NCBI GenBank assembly: GCA_002702655.1
Contig: PABB01000029.1
Location: forward strand, 1 to 64,000
Length of the DNA stretch: 64,000 nucleotides
Reading direction: 5' to 3'
From: Planctomycetaceae bacterium
GTDB lineage: Bacteria > Planctomycetota > Planctomycetia > Pirellulales > Lacipirellulaceae
The notes beneath the pieces were generated by a model. It had not been told where the DNA came from, ran no database searches, and was given only the letters and a program-made list of their open reading frames with translations. Shown one piece after another: positions 27,901 through 36,131 of this stretch. The position numbers and the translations under genes are program-made. Positions within the stretch are counted from its first letter, which is position 1. Every line of letters begins with the position of its first letter.

Positions 27901-29509
27901 CGCGGCGATTCCGTACAGCCGGCTGAGGTCGAGCCTGGAGTTCCGCATGGCGTTTGCGGATCGCGTCCACCGGGCATTCTTCAACGACGGACCGCTGGCG
28001 ACGTCCAACTCCGTCGCGCGGTATCAGAGCATCACCGACGAAATTGCCGACGCCATCGTGGCGGAGTCGGCCCGCTGGGGCGACATGCACCGCAGCTCGC
28101 CGTATACGCCAGCGCAATGGGCTAACGAGGTGAACAACGTCGTCAATTGGCTCAATGCCCGCAATAATGTCTTTTTGGGGCAATTGCAGTCGGCCGGTTT
28201 GTACCCCACCGTCGAGGCGCCGACGTTCAGCCAGTTCGGCGGACAAGTGACGCCAGGCTACGAACTCAGCATCAGCGCCCCCGCCGGGGGTATCTACTAC
28301 ACAACCGATGGCAGCGACCCCCGTCTTCCGGGCGGGACGCTCTCGCCAACCGCTCAGATCTACACGGGAGCGCCCATCGTCATCAACGAGAGCATGACGA
28401 TTCGGGCTCGCGTCCGCTCCGGTCCCGTCTGGTCCGCGATCAACGAAGCCGCATTCGTCACCGCGGCGCCGGCCGACGAGACCAACCTCCGCATCTCCGA
28501 AATTCATTACAACCCTGCCGATCAAGCTGGCTTGGCGGATGCCCAGGCGCTGGAGTTCATCGAGTTGCTCAACCCGAGCGATCAGCCAGTTATCCTCGAC
28601 GATGTGCAATTGGCCGAGTTCGCCTCGACTCCGTATTCGCTGCCGGCCGGAGTCATCTTGGCGCCGGGCGAGCGAATCGTCGTGGCCAACGATCCGACCG
28701 CATTCGCGGCGACTTATGGCGACGACGTTCGCTTGGCGTCGGTCGGTTACGCGAGCGCAAATCTATCCAATGGCGGCGAGCGCATCGTCCTGCGAGGAGC
28801 CCTCGGCCAAATCATCCAAGACTTTACGTATGACGACTCGGCCCCATGGCCGGCCGCGGCAGACGGCAACGGCAGCTCTCTCGAACTGATCGATCCGTTC
28901 GCCGACGCCGCCAATCCGACGAGCTGGCGCGCCAGCTACTATCGCGGCGGTTCCCCGGGCTCGGGCGGCGAGGGGCCAAGCATTGCCGGCGATGCCAACG
29001 GCAATGACCGCGTGGACGGCGGTGATTTTCTGGCCTGGCAACGAGGCTTTGGCTCTTCGCAACTGCAGGCATCGGCCATCGATGGCGACGCGGATGCCGA
29101 TCGTGACGTCGACTCCGCGGACCTTGCGGTCTGGGGCTTCAACTATGGCGGCGCGGCGGTCGCCGTCTCGCTCGTTGCCACGACGGATCAATCCTCGTGG
29201 GCCTTTGCTGAATCGACGAGCGAGAGCCCCGTCTTTCTGAATCTGGTCGCCCGCAGCACGAGCGATCTCAGCGGGCGGGCGCCCAACCGCGCCGACGACG
29301 GTCGGGAATTGAGCCAGGAACTGGGGGAGCGACATGATCGGAGGCATTCGCCGCCAGCGCCCGAGCAGCGAATCTCGGAAAGCTCGCATCGACGTGGCGC
29401 CGATCTCGTCGACCACGTGTTTGCCCAAAGCGATGACCTGCGTTGGGCGACCGCTGCGGACATGGTCGACACACGGCTTGCGAGTGCTAGATGGCGTTTG
29501 CTGGACTAA
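24905..29509 (+). CDS. LEPR-type giant surface protein with lamin-tail, CotH and dockerin-like domains
   Basis: The 1534-residue protein starts with the planctomycete LEPR motif (LQFETLEPRHVLSA, about residues 18-31) instead of an ordinary signal peptide. Approximate order: lamin-tail domain 30-105 (ISEFMASN, SDWVEIYNATPSQVDLAGWHLTDD), discoidin-like 252-392 (TSANDAEDRDPYSWTLSGSNDG), a beta-sandwich 400-515 and a chitobiase-C-like segment 555-620 (VYYTTDGSAPTPEGG). A CotH-kinase domain lies at 694-1000 (AGLRMHGGAFRNDSLSKKHSMRL, YINGVYWGLYTPVERPD), followed by a second chitobiase-C-like segment 1113-1178, a second lamin-tail 1192-1330 and dockerin-like loops 1358-1418. The C-terminus is polar and charged and lacks PEP-CTERM. 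Similar lamin-tail/CotH proteins are spore-coat- or surface-related; the target is unknown. It follows a sigma/anti-sigma pair that may control it. Confidence 0.88.
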   Translation: MPIRRITTGRRERTHRLQFETLEPRHVLSATVMISEFMASNSTTLQDGDGESSDWVEIYNATPSQVDLAGWHLTDDANEPTKWAFPSTSQTLLQPGEYLVVFASGQLTDNYVDPGGNLHANFALSSDGEFLALTDAAGSVVHQYSPQFPSQRSDVSYGINENINVLELIGPGSPMTALAPTTGALDAPSAEIAPAWTLPGFNDSAWLAANGPALGYDTGDATPPDIPNGTLLPEGLIGADLTDPEEDGTINGTIFAGGFPGSPAGEEPDKGLDNTTATKWLAFQPTGTYYGFQFSGGEQQVVGAYTITSANDAEDRDPYSWTLSGSNDGVNYSVLDTRTAQNFASRFETRLYEFANTTAYEYYRFDLQTEYGVTGQNQPVAIQVAEFELLPPTVVNFTSLLDLDVTSQWQSTQTSLYQRLEFDVADPAALSSLQLEMRYDDGFVAYLNGVRVASAAAPALPNYQSHATELREESLVLQPQAFNLTPYLDSLTAGTNVLAIHALNISDGSSDLLSIPHLTAIERIDDTIALVYMDAPTPGGPNSVGYAGLVADPTLSVAHGFYSTPFQLTIANTTPGATVYYTTDGSAPTPEGGMEYQAPLAISSTSTIRAQAFREGYLPSLPTTSSYLFVNDIVRQTYQSTIAAGFPTSWGPYSPDYGLDSDLIGQFDAGGNPIGGDLFGGAYASTIKDDLQAIPTLSIVADIDDLFGPTGIYTNSVASGSAWERPVSVEYIDPATGEEFQIDAGLRMHGGAFRNDSLSKKHSMRLVFRGMYQGNTKLDYPLFGDDAATSFDTLVLRMDSNDGYAWSSAGTKAQYARNAFASDSQLALGQPSSHHARVHLYINGVYWGLYTPVERPDDSFAATYFGGDKDNWDAINTGTSNSGDLTAWNTLAALSQNVASASTESAKTAAYMRVLGLNPDGTNNPAYATYLDAENYIDYLLVNFYVGNSDWPHRNWWAVRDRSDESTGFKFITWDAEASLGLGFGDTGVTVNRINVSDGAAIPYSRLRSSLEFRMAFADRVHRAFFNDGPLATSNSVARYQSITDEIADAIVAESARWGDMHRSSPYTPAQWANEVNNVVNWLNARNNVFLGQLQSAGLYPTVEAPTFSQFGGQVTPGYELSISAPAGGIYYTTDGSDPRLPGGTLSPTAQIYTGAPIVINESMTIRARVRSGPVWSAINEAAFVTAAPADETNLRISEIHYNPADQAGLADAQALEFIELLNPSDQPVILDDVQLAEFASTPYSLPAGVILAPGERIVVANDPTAFAATYGDDVRLASVGYASANLSNGGERIVLRGALGQIIQDFTYDDSAPWPAAADGNGSSLELIDPFADAANPTSWRASYYRGGSPGSGGEGPSIAGDANGNDRVDGGDFLAWQRGFGSSQLQASAIDGDADADRDVDSADLAVWGFNYGGAAVAVSLVATTDQSSWAFAESTSESPVFLNLVARSTSDLSGRAPNRADDGRELSQELGERHDRRHSPPAPEQRISESSHRRGADLVDHVFAQSDDLRWATAADMVDTRLASARWRLLD

Positions 29510-29589
29510 CACCCAGCCGCAGTCTCGACGACGCGGTCCGCTCATTTGACCGCACAGGGCAACACGAGCGAGTCCCGATCGACCGCGGC

Positions 29590-31089
29590 TCAGTGCTGCC
29601 GGCGGCGCGTCGCCATCACGCCCAGGAGGACCATTGCGCCCAGGAGCGCGGCCTGCGGCTCTGGCACGCTGGTCAGGGCGGCGAAAGAGCCGGACCCGTT
29701 GGTCAGGTCAAATGCCTCTTTGAAATACTTGAAGTCCAAGTAGTCGTTGTCGCCGTCCAAATCGAGGTCGCCCAGGCGAAACGCGCCGAAATCGGACAAG
29801 CCCGAGAAACTTGTCGAAGAGTTCGCCAGGAACTGCGTCCAGTCGTCGATGTTCGTGTCGCCATCGAGATTAATATCCGCCGACGTGCCCGCGTTTGGCA
29901 GGCTGTCATTGAGCAGCAAGTCAACTCGGTAAAACTGGTTCGTGTCGAGCTTATTGCGCACCCGCAAATAGTAATCTCCAGGCGCTACATAGAGCGAGTT
30001 GATGGTCTCGGCGTCGCCCACAACGCCGTCGTCGACAGCCGCAATCTGCTGCGAGCTCGGCTCGACCTTGTAGACCTGCAGCACCAAGTCGCCCTGGGCC
30101 GAAGCGTTGAATACGCCGAGTTCCTCCGTCTCGTATGTGGGGCCGATCGGCTTCACCTGAAGTTTGGCAAACGTCTCGCCGCTCACGGAAAACTTGAACC
30201 AGTCCGGGTCGTTCCGGCCGTCGATGCCCAACCAGTCGCCGTCCATCTGCTCGACGACCGTGTCCGTCGCATCAAGACCCATGGCCGCACGGCCGGTCGT
30301 TGTAAAGCTCCCCAGGTCAATCGCTGTCGCGTACGTATCGTTGCCGCCGTTACTTTCATAGGGATCGCCGTAAAGTCGGTTCAGGCCGTAGATATCGTCG
30401 AATTGCAGGCCCCAAATGTCCGTCCGCAGTCCGCCCTCCATAACTGCCTTGGCCGAGTTATTCTGCGGACTCGTATGCCCCAACCCGACGCCGTGTCCCG
30501 TTTCATGGATCACCAGATTGCGAAGGCCGGGTTCGGAACTGAAATAGAAGCCGACCGTACCGTTGGATTCCTTCGTCGTGTCAATCCGCATATCGCCTCC
30601 GTCGGGGTAGACGTTGTCGGCTAGCGCTCCGCCCGGACCATCGCCGAACATCTCGCCGCCAAGGCGGATATCGCCGACCATGCCCGTGTTGCCGCCTGTC
30701 GCGGTTCGCTCGGCGACGTAGGCTAGCGTGACCGCTGAGACCCGCGCGTACTGTGCGTACGCGTTGTGGATGACGTCCCACCAGGGCCGATTCGTGAAGT
30801 CGGGCGTGCGCTGCGCGGCCGGGACGTTCCAGCCGTCGTCGAGAAACTGAATCAGATCGCTGGTCTTGCCCGCAGACGAGCGTTCGTAGCTGACGCCGTC
30901 GGGGACGATGCTCCACCGCAGCGTGACCGGATCGCCCCGTTGCAGTCCGCCGCCGTCAATTTGCGTAGCAGACCACCGATTGCCGAGGTCGTAAGCACGC
31001 GCAGACGACGCTCCTGCAATCGCCGCGATTCCCGGGATCAAACAGAGAAATCTGTAGCGCGCAAGCGCTACGCAATTCAATGCGCTCAT
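29590..31089 (-). CDS. Matrixin-like zinc metalloprotease with dockerin-like segment and PEP-CTERM
   Basis: The 499-residue exported protein has a signal peptide (about residues 12-32). The metzincin site is complete: HETGHGVGLGH, with zinc ligands His195, His199 and His205, catalytic Glu196 and the required Gly202. A downstream AVMEGGL is the likely Met-turn, and DDIYGLNRLYG is the usual end of a matrixin catalytic domain. A PPC-like beta domain follows (DWFKFSVSGETFAKLQVKPIG, VAPGDYYLRVRN), then dockerin-like loops (DINLDGDTNIDDW, DLDLDGDNDYLDF) and the tail VPEPQAALLGAM with RRRQH. It is probably a surface-attached protease. It is transcribed in the same direction as the mannan locus, but 314 bp after its last gene, and is probably separate. 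Confidence 0.88.
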   Translation of the reverse strand: MSALNCVALARYRFLCLIPGIAAIAGASSARAYDLGNRWSATQIDGGGLQRGDPVTLRWSIVPDGVSYERSSAGKTSDLIQFLDDGWNVPAAQRTPDFTNRPWWDVIHNAYAQYARVSAVTLAYVAERTATGGNTGMVGDIRLGGEMFGDGPGGALADNVYPDGGDMRIDTTKESNGTVGFYFSSEPGLRNLVIHETGHGVGLGHTSPQNNSAKAVMEGGLRTDIWGLQFDDIYGLNRLYGDPYESNGGNDTYATAIDLGSFTTTGRAAMGLDATDTVVEQMDGDWLGIDGRNDPDWFKFSVSGETFAKLQVKPIGPTYETEELGVFNASAQGDLVLQVYKVEPSSQQIAAVDDGVVGDAETINSLYVAPGDYYLRVRNKLDTNQFYRVDLLLNDSLPNAGTSADINLDGDTNIDDWTQFLANSSTSFSGLSDFGAFRLGDLDLDGDNDYLDFKYFKEAFDLTNGSGSFAALTSVPEPQAALLGAMVLLGVMATRRRQH

Positions 31090-31403
31090 GAGTCTTTCTC
31101 TGTTCCAAGGAGAAATAACGTGCCTCTCTCCATCCAGTTTAGTCCTGCTAGAATGCTGGTCAACGGATGCGGCGACCCAGTCGCCAGATGACGAGCCAAG
31201 CGTTCACGCAGCCGCGGATGCGAGATGCCGGAAGGTGGCGTCAGACGGCAAACAACCTTCGCTGGCGCCAAGATCTGTAACGAAGGATACGCCTCAACTG
31301 CGTCAACGATGACCCAACGGCAACCCAGCAGTACGTGGCACAAGCGCTGGCAAACGACTTCCAACAGTGGCACGCCTTGCCCCGAGATCATTCGGGCAGC
31401 AGT
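31090..31403. other. 314-bp gap after the mannan locus, no gene seen
   Basis: This stretch separates the last GH92 gene from the metalloprotease gene and probably holds the protease promoter. A GGAGA sequence read on the plus strand at 31108-31112 does not belong to a supported gene. No terminator with a T-run was found. Confidence 0.35.
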
Positions 31404-33632
31404 CTACGGGGCGTCGCTCGCCTGCTTTGTGCGAATCAGCACATCGCCGCCGCGAATGAGTTCGCCGTGCGTGATGGCGAGCCCGGCGATCGGCTCGCTC
31501 CCGCTAGTGACCGACACGATCTTCCGCCCGTCGCCTTCGCGTCGAATGGCGACTTCGCCCTCGCCCAGTCGCAGTTGGATCTCGTCGAACACAGGGACGC
31601 AAATCAGATACTCTGCGTCGGCTGGCGAATAGGGATATAGGCCGATCGCATTGAACACGTACCAAGCCGACATTTCGCCGGCGTCGTCCATTCCGCACAG
31701 CGTGCGTCCGTCGTCCATGCCGTAGAAGCGATCCATGATCTCGTCGAGTATCGCCTGCGATTTCTCCTGCTTCCCCACCCAATAGTAGAGATACGGAAAC
31801 CCATGGTCCGGCTGGTTGCCGTGGCAGTACTGGCCGATGAAACTGTTGACGTTCATGGCGATATGCTGCGGATTCCACGGGATGGAGAACAGGCGGTCAA
31901 GTTGCCGTTCGAATGCCGCAGCGTCGGGAAACAACGCGACGAGCCCCTCCGTATCGTGCGGCGCAAAGAACGAAGACTGCCAGGCATTCGCCTCTCGATA
32001 CATGTACTCGTAGTACGGGTACTGATCGTCGAACGGCTCGACCCAGTCGCCGTTGGCCAGCCTGCCGCGCATGAGTTGGGCCTGGGGGTCGAAGACGTTC
32101 CGATAGTTGTTGGATCGTTCCAGCATCCGCTCGGCCGCTTCCTGCTCGCCAATTTCGCGAGCCAAGACTGCAACGGCGTAGTCGTCGTAGGCGTACTCCA
32201 GCGTCTTGGTCACGCCGGCCTTGGCCTTCGTTTCGACGACCGGAGATTCGATCGAGGGCGTCGCGACGTAGCCCCTCTCGATATACTCGTCCAGGTGCGG
32301 GCGGGCCCGGGACGATTCGACCGTGGCGTTCTTCAGCATCAACTCAAACGCTTGTCGCACGTTGAACCCGCGTAGTCCGCGCAGATAGGCGCCGGCGATA
32401 AACGCCGAAGCATGATCGCCGTGAAAGAACGTCGGCATGAACCCCGTGGCCACGCCGCGGTCGATCATCGATTTGATGACGTTCTCTGCCACGTCCGGCG
32501 TGAGCATGCAAAGCAAGACCAGCTTGTTTCGATAGTCGTCCCACAGCGACGGATTGGTGTAGTAGTCGAAATCTTTGCTCACCACCTGGCCGCTGGCGTC
32601 GAGAAACTGACCGTTTGCGTCGCTGCGCAGCGCCGGCCACAGAAATGAACGGTAGAGCGATGAATAGAACAGGCCTCGCTGCCGATCCGTGCCGCCGGCC
32701 ACTCGCACCTTCCCCAGCAACTCCTCCCACTCGGCGGCCGCAGCGGATTTGGTTTGGTCAAAAGACGCGTCGCCCACCTCTTCATCCAGATTCAGCTTCG
32801 CGTTCTCGACGCTCACGAATGACAAACCGAGATCCATTTCCAGCGGCGCATCCGATGGCGCAAATCGCACGACATGCACGGTGCGTGAGCGGCCGCCACG
32901 GCGCCGGCCGCTCGGCAGTTGCTCGACGTCAACGATGTCGGCGTTGAATCGGGCGCTGAAGCAGACCTTTTCTCGACCGTACTGGAAACCGTGCACGGTG
33001 CGCTGGTCGACCTGAACCAATTCGTATTCACGAATGCGTTCGTTCGAGATGGCGAGATTGAAGACAACGGCCCGGTCGGCCATGGGGGGATAGGCGTAGC
33101 GATGGCGTCCGCACCGCAACGTGGTGGTCAGCTCGGCATCCACGCCGTACCGCTTCAGAAACACCTGATAATAGCCAGGGGAGGCCGTCTCTTGCTGGTG
33201 GTCGAACGCCGAACCGAAGTCACGAGCGTCGATCTCACCCGTCACTGGCAACACGGGAATATGGCACAGATTCCAGTGACCCTTGTTCGTGTGAGCGAAT
33301 GCATGAATCACTTCATCTTCGTACTCATAGCCGGCGCCGCTGCCGAACTCCGTGATCGGGCTCAGTTGCACCATCGCGTTGGGGCGCGAGGCGCCAGGAA
33401 ACGTCAGCCCGGCCCAGACTCGCCACGGGGGGTCAAAGCCGATATCGGCCACGTTGGTCAGTGGCGCCGTCCCGAGAAACGGGTCGACGTAATTGACGAG
33501 GCGTTCTTCATCCGCGGCAGATCGCCCGACGAATCCCAGCAAAACGACGGACGCTAGCAGAAGGCGAAATCGAACTCGGACGATCGAACCGACGACGGCG
33601 CCTACGACGCGAGTGTGGCAAAGCCTGACCAT
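31404..33632 (-). CDS. GH92 family exo-alpha-mannosidase (copy 1)
   Basis: The 742-residue secreted enzyme has a signal segment at about residues 22-40 and a full GH92 domain. Seen blocks are VDPFLGT, FPGASRPNAMVQLSP, FAHTNKGHWNLCHIPVLPVTG, the (alpha/alpha)6-barrel stretch FYSSLYRSFLWP, SLWDDYRNKLVLL, the proposed acid Glu in YREANAWQSSFFAPHD and the C-terminal GNQPDHGFPYLYYWVG with GMDDAGEMSAWYVFNAIGLYP. GH92 enzymes are calcium-dependent and release mannose from alpha-1,2, -1,3 or -1,4 linkages. This copy has REANAW where the other two have TEGCxW, so it probably cuts a different linkage. It is the last gene of the mannan locus, 117 bp after the preceding GH92. Confidence 0.92.
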   Translation of the reverse strand: MVRLCHTRVVGAVVGSIVRVRFRLLLASVVLLGFVGRSAADEERLVNYVDPFLGTAPLTNVADIGFDPPWRVWAGLTFPGASRPNAMVQLSPITEFGSGAGYEYEDEVIHAFAHTNKGHWNLCHIPVLPVTGEIDARDFGSAFDHQQETASPGYYQVFLKRYGVDAELTTTLRCGRHRYAYPPMADRAVVFNLAISNERIREYELVQVDQRTVHGFQYGREKVCFSARFNADIVDVEQLPSGRRRGGRSRTVHVVRFAPSDAPLEMDLGLSFVSVENAKLNLDEEVGDASFDQTKSAAAAEWEELLGKVRVAGGTDRQRGLFYSSLYRSFLWPALRSDANGQFLDASGQVVSKDFDYYTNPSLWDDYRNKLVLLCMLTPDVAENVIKSMIDRGVATGFMPTFFHGDHASAFIAGAYLRGLRGFNVRQAFELMLKNATVESSRARPHLDEYIERGYVATPSIESPVVETKAKAGVTKTLEYAYDDYAVAVLAREIGEQEAAERMLERSNNYRNVFDPQAQLMRGRLANGDWVEPFDDQYPYYEYMYREANAWQSSFFAPHDTEGLVALFPDAAAFERQLDRLFSIPWNPQHIAMNVNSFIGQYCHGNQPDHGFPYLYYWVGKQEKSQAILDEIMDRFYGMDDGRTLCGMDDAGEMSAWYVFNAIGLYPYSPADAEYLICVPVFDEIQLRLGEGEVAIRREGDGRKIVSVTSGSEPIAGLAITHGELIRGGDVLIRTKQASDAP

Positions 33633-33749
33633 ACGAACTCCAAGGACATCAGCGGACGTAGGACGGCGAATCGCCGCGCGGGGACCAACAGTGCGGACCG
33701 GCGCCCGCGTGCAGCGCGATGAATGCAGACGCTCTCCGTGGTCGCATTT

Positions 33750-36059
33750 CTACGGAGTCGCCGTCTGCATCTCCGGCACATCCTGCAACTCGCCCACGTC
33801 GGAGTCGGGTTCGGCGTTCATGCGCATGTCCAACTCGCCGCCGGCGACGATCTCGTCGTGCGACAGCCAGGCGCGGTCGAGCGGCTTGCCATTCAGTTCG
33901 ACATCGTGCACGTAGGGCGTGCCGGGGTTGTTATCGCGGGCGCTGATGACGAACTGACCGCCCCCGGGCAATTCGACTGTCACCCGATTGAACAACGGGC
34001 TGCCGAGCACATAGTAAGGGCTGCCCGGCGTGACCGGGTAGAAACCCATCGCGCTGAACACGTACCACGCGGACGTCTGGCCGTTGTCTTCGTCGCCACA
34101 GAAACCCTTGGGCGACGAATCGTACGCTTTGCGCATCACCTCGCGGACCCATTTCTGGGTCTTGGCGGGTTCGCCTGCCACGGCGTACAGGTAGATCATA
34201 TGCTGGATCGGCTGATTGCCGTGAGCGTACTGCCCCAGGTTCAGCGCGATCATCTCGGTCATTTCGTGAATCAAGCCGCCGTACGAACCGGTACGCACCG
34301 TCGGCGGCACGTCGAACACTTCGTCCAGCTTGGCGACGAACGCTTCGCGTCCGCCGAGCGCTTCGATCAGGCCCGGCAGATCGTGAAACACGCACCAAGT
34401 CCAATGCCATGAGCAACCTTCGGTAAACGGCCCGCCCCATTCGTCGGGCGAGAACCGCCGCGCCCAGCTGCCGTCTTTCTGCCGCCCGCGGACGAAGCCG
34501 ACGCGCTCGTCAAACACGTTTTTCCAGTTTTCCGAGCTCTCCTCGAACGTCTCGGCAATCTCGTCTTCGCCAAGGTCGCGGGCGATCACGCTGGCACACC
34601 AATCGTCGTAGGCAAACTCCAGCGTCTTGGCCGTCGCCTCGCGAATGTCGGGCGAGGGGAGGTAACCCAGTTCGTTGTAGAGTTCCACGCCCTCGCGACC
34701 AATGCTGGCAATCGGTCCCGAATGCGTCGAGTCGTGAACCATCGCCTCCAGCGCATGCTCCGCGTCGAAGTCGCGCACGCCCTTCACCCACGCGTCGGCA
34801 AACAGCGAGAACGCATGATTGCCGATCATGCAACCGCGGTGCCCCGGGCTCGCCCAGGCGGGGAGCCAGCCGCTTTCGTCGTAGGCGTTCAGCAAGCCTT
34901 GCAGCACCTCGGCATTCACCTCCGGCGCAACGAGGTTGAGCAGCGGATGCAGCGCCCGGAACGTATCCCACAGCCCGCTGTCAGTGTACATCACGCCATC
35001 GTGAATCTCGCCGTCGTAGGGGCTGTAGTAGATCTTCTTGCCCTGCTCGTCGATCTCGTAGAACTTGTGCGGGAACAGGAAACAGCGGTACAGGCACGAG
35101 TAGAACGTGCGCTGCTGTTCGTCCGTGCCGCCTTCGACGCGAATGCGGCCCAGCATCGAATTCCACGCGGCATCGGCAGCGGCGCGGACCTCATCGAACG
35201 AGCGCTCGCCAATTTCGCGCTGCAGCGACACCTCAGCCTGATCATGGCTGATGTAAGACGACGCGACGCGGAACGTCGCTTCGCGTCCGTCGGCCATGTC
35301 GAATTCGACATAGGCTCCCACGTGCTCGCCCTCGCGGCGGGTCTCGCTGTCCGGTTCCGCATCCGGCGCCCAGGTGCCGTACGACTTGAACGGACGATCG
35401 AACTGCACGACGAAGTGGTTACCGAAGCCGTCTGGCACCCCGCCGCTGTTGAAGCGCGAGACGCCAATGATCTTTCGCTGTTCGGGGATGATCGTCACGC
35501 TCGAGCCGCGCGGAAACGCGTCGAGCACCAAGTACGCAGGCGCCTTCTCGCCGTATGTGACACGGAAGACGGCGCACCGCTCAGTCGGGGCCAGTTCGAT
35601 CGTGGCATCGTGGGCGGGCAACTTCACGCGATAGTAGCTCGGGCGAGCGACTTCGTCGTCATGCGAGAACTCCGACGCCCGATCGCCGTCGTTCACCTTC
35701 AACTCGCCAGCGACCGGCATGAACGAGAAGCAGCCGTAATCGGCGATCCAGGGGCTCGGCTGGTGAGTCTGCCGAATCCCGCGGAATGTCGACTGACGAT
35801 ATTGGTAGTAGAACGAATCCGGCACGCGCTGCGTGTAGGGCGACCACGCATTCATGGGGAACGGCGTCGCAATGGCGGGATACAAATTGCCGTGCGAGAA
35901 CGCAAAGATCGAGTCAGTACCCTGCAGCGGATTGGCCAGCCCCACCAACGACTCGCCGGGCGCTGCCTCGCGCGCAGCAACGTCGGGAGCGCCTGCGATT
36001 GACAAGAGCAGGGCAATCACAAAACAAGTCAGTAGGGAACGATAGATTCTAGTAGCCAT
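33750..36059 (-). CDS. GH92 family exo-alpha-mannosidase (copy 2)
   Basis: The 769-residue secreted enzyme has a signal peptide at residues 1-29 ending in VAA. GH92 blocks are ANPLQGTDS, LYPAIATPFPMNAWSP, FRGIRQTHQPSPWIADYG, FYSCLYRCFLFPHKFYEI, SGLWDTFRALHPLLNL, GPFTEGCSWHWTWCVFHDLPGL with the candidate acid Glu, GNQPIQHMIYLYAVAGEP and CGDEDNGQTSAWYVFSAMGFYP. It lies 72 bp after the GH125 gene. It is closest in motif pattern to the GH92 at 39990-42329 and the two may be an old duplication. Export implies action on mannosides outside the cytoplasm. Confidence 0.94.
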   Translation of the reverse strand: MATRIYRSLLTCFVIALLLSIAGAPDVAAREAAPGESLVGLANPLQGTDSIFAFSHGNLYPAIATPFPMNAWSPYTQRVPDSFYYQYRQSTFRGIRQTHQPSPWIADYGCFSFMPVAGELKVNDGDRASEFSHDDEVARPSYYRVKLPAHDATIELAPTERCAVFRVTYGEKAPAYLVLDAFPRGSSVTIIPEQRKIIGVSRFNSGGVPDGFGNHFVVQFDRPFKSYGTWAPDAEPDSETRREGEHVGAYVEFDMADGREATFRVASSYISHDQAEVSLQREIGERSFDEVRAAADAAWNSMLGRIRVEGGTDEQQRTFYSCLYRCFLFPHKFYEIDEQGKKIYYSPYDGEIHDGVMYTDSGLWDTFRALHPLLNLVAPEVNAEVLQGLLNAYDESGWLPAWASPGHRGCMIGNHAFSLFADAWVKGVRDFDAEHALEAMVHDSTHSGPIASIGREGVELYNELGYLPSPDIREATAKTLEFAYDDWCASVIARDLGEDEIAETFEESSENWKNVFDERVGFVRGRQKDGSWARRFSPDEWGGPFTEGCSWHWTWCVFHDLPGLIEALGGREAFVAKLDEVFDVPPTVRTGSYGGLIHEMTEMIALNLGQYAHGNQPIQHMIYLYAVAGEPAKTQKWVREVMRKAYDSSPKGFCGDEDNGQTSAWYVFSAMGFYPVTPGSPYYVLGSPLFNRVTVELPGGGQFVISARDNNPGTPYVHDVELNGKPLDRAWLSHDEIVAGGELDMRMNAEPDSDVGELQDVPEMQTATP

Positions 36060-36131
36060 GGCGTTTCGCTCGGTGATCGATCGCAGGTCGCGGTGGGAAT
36101 TCGTTGGATGCGGAGGGCAGAGCAGGACGCG

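Noticed and set aside
34722-36002. 426-codon open frame on the plus strand
   Set aside because: Antisense to the GH92 gene, without a recognisable domain.
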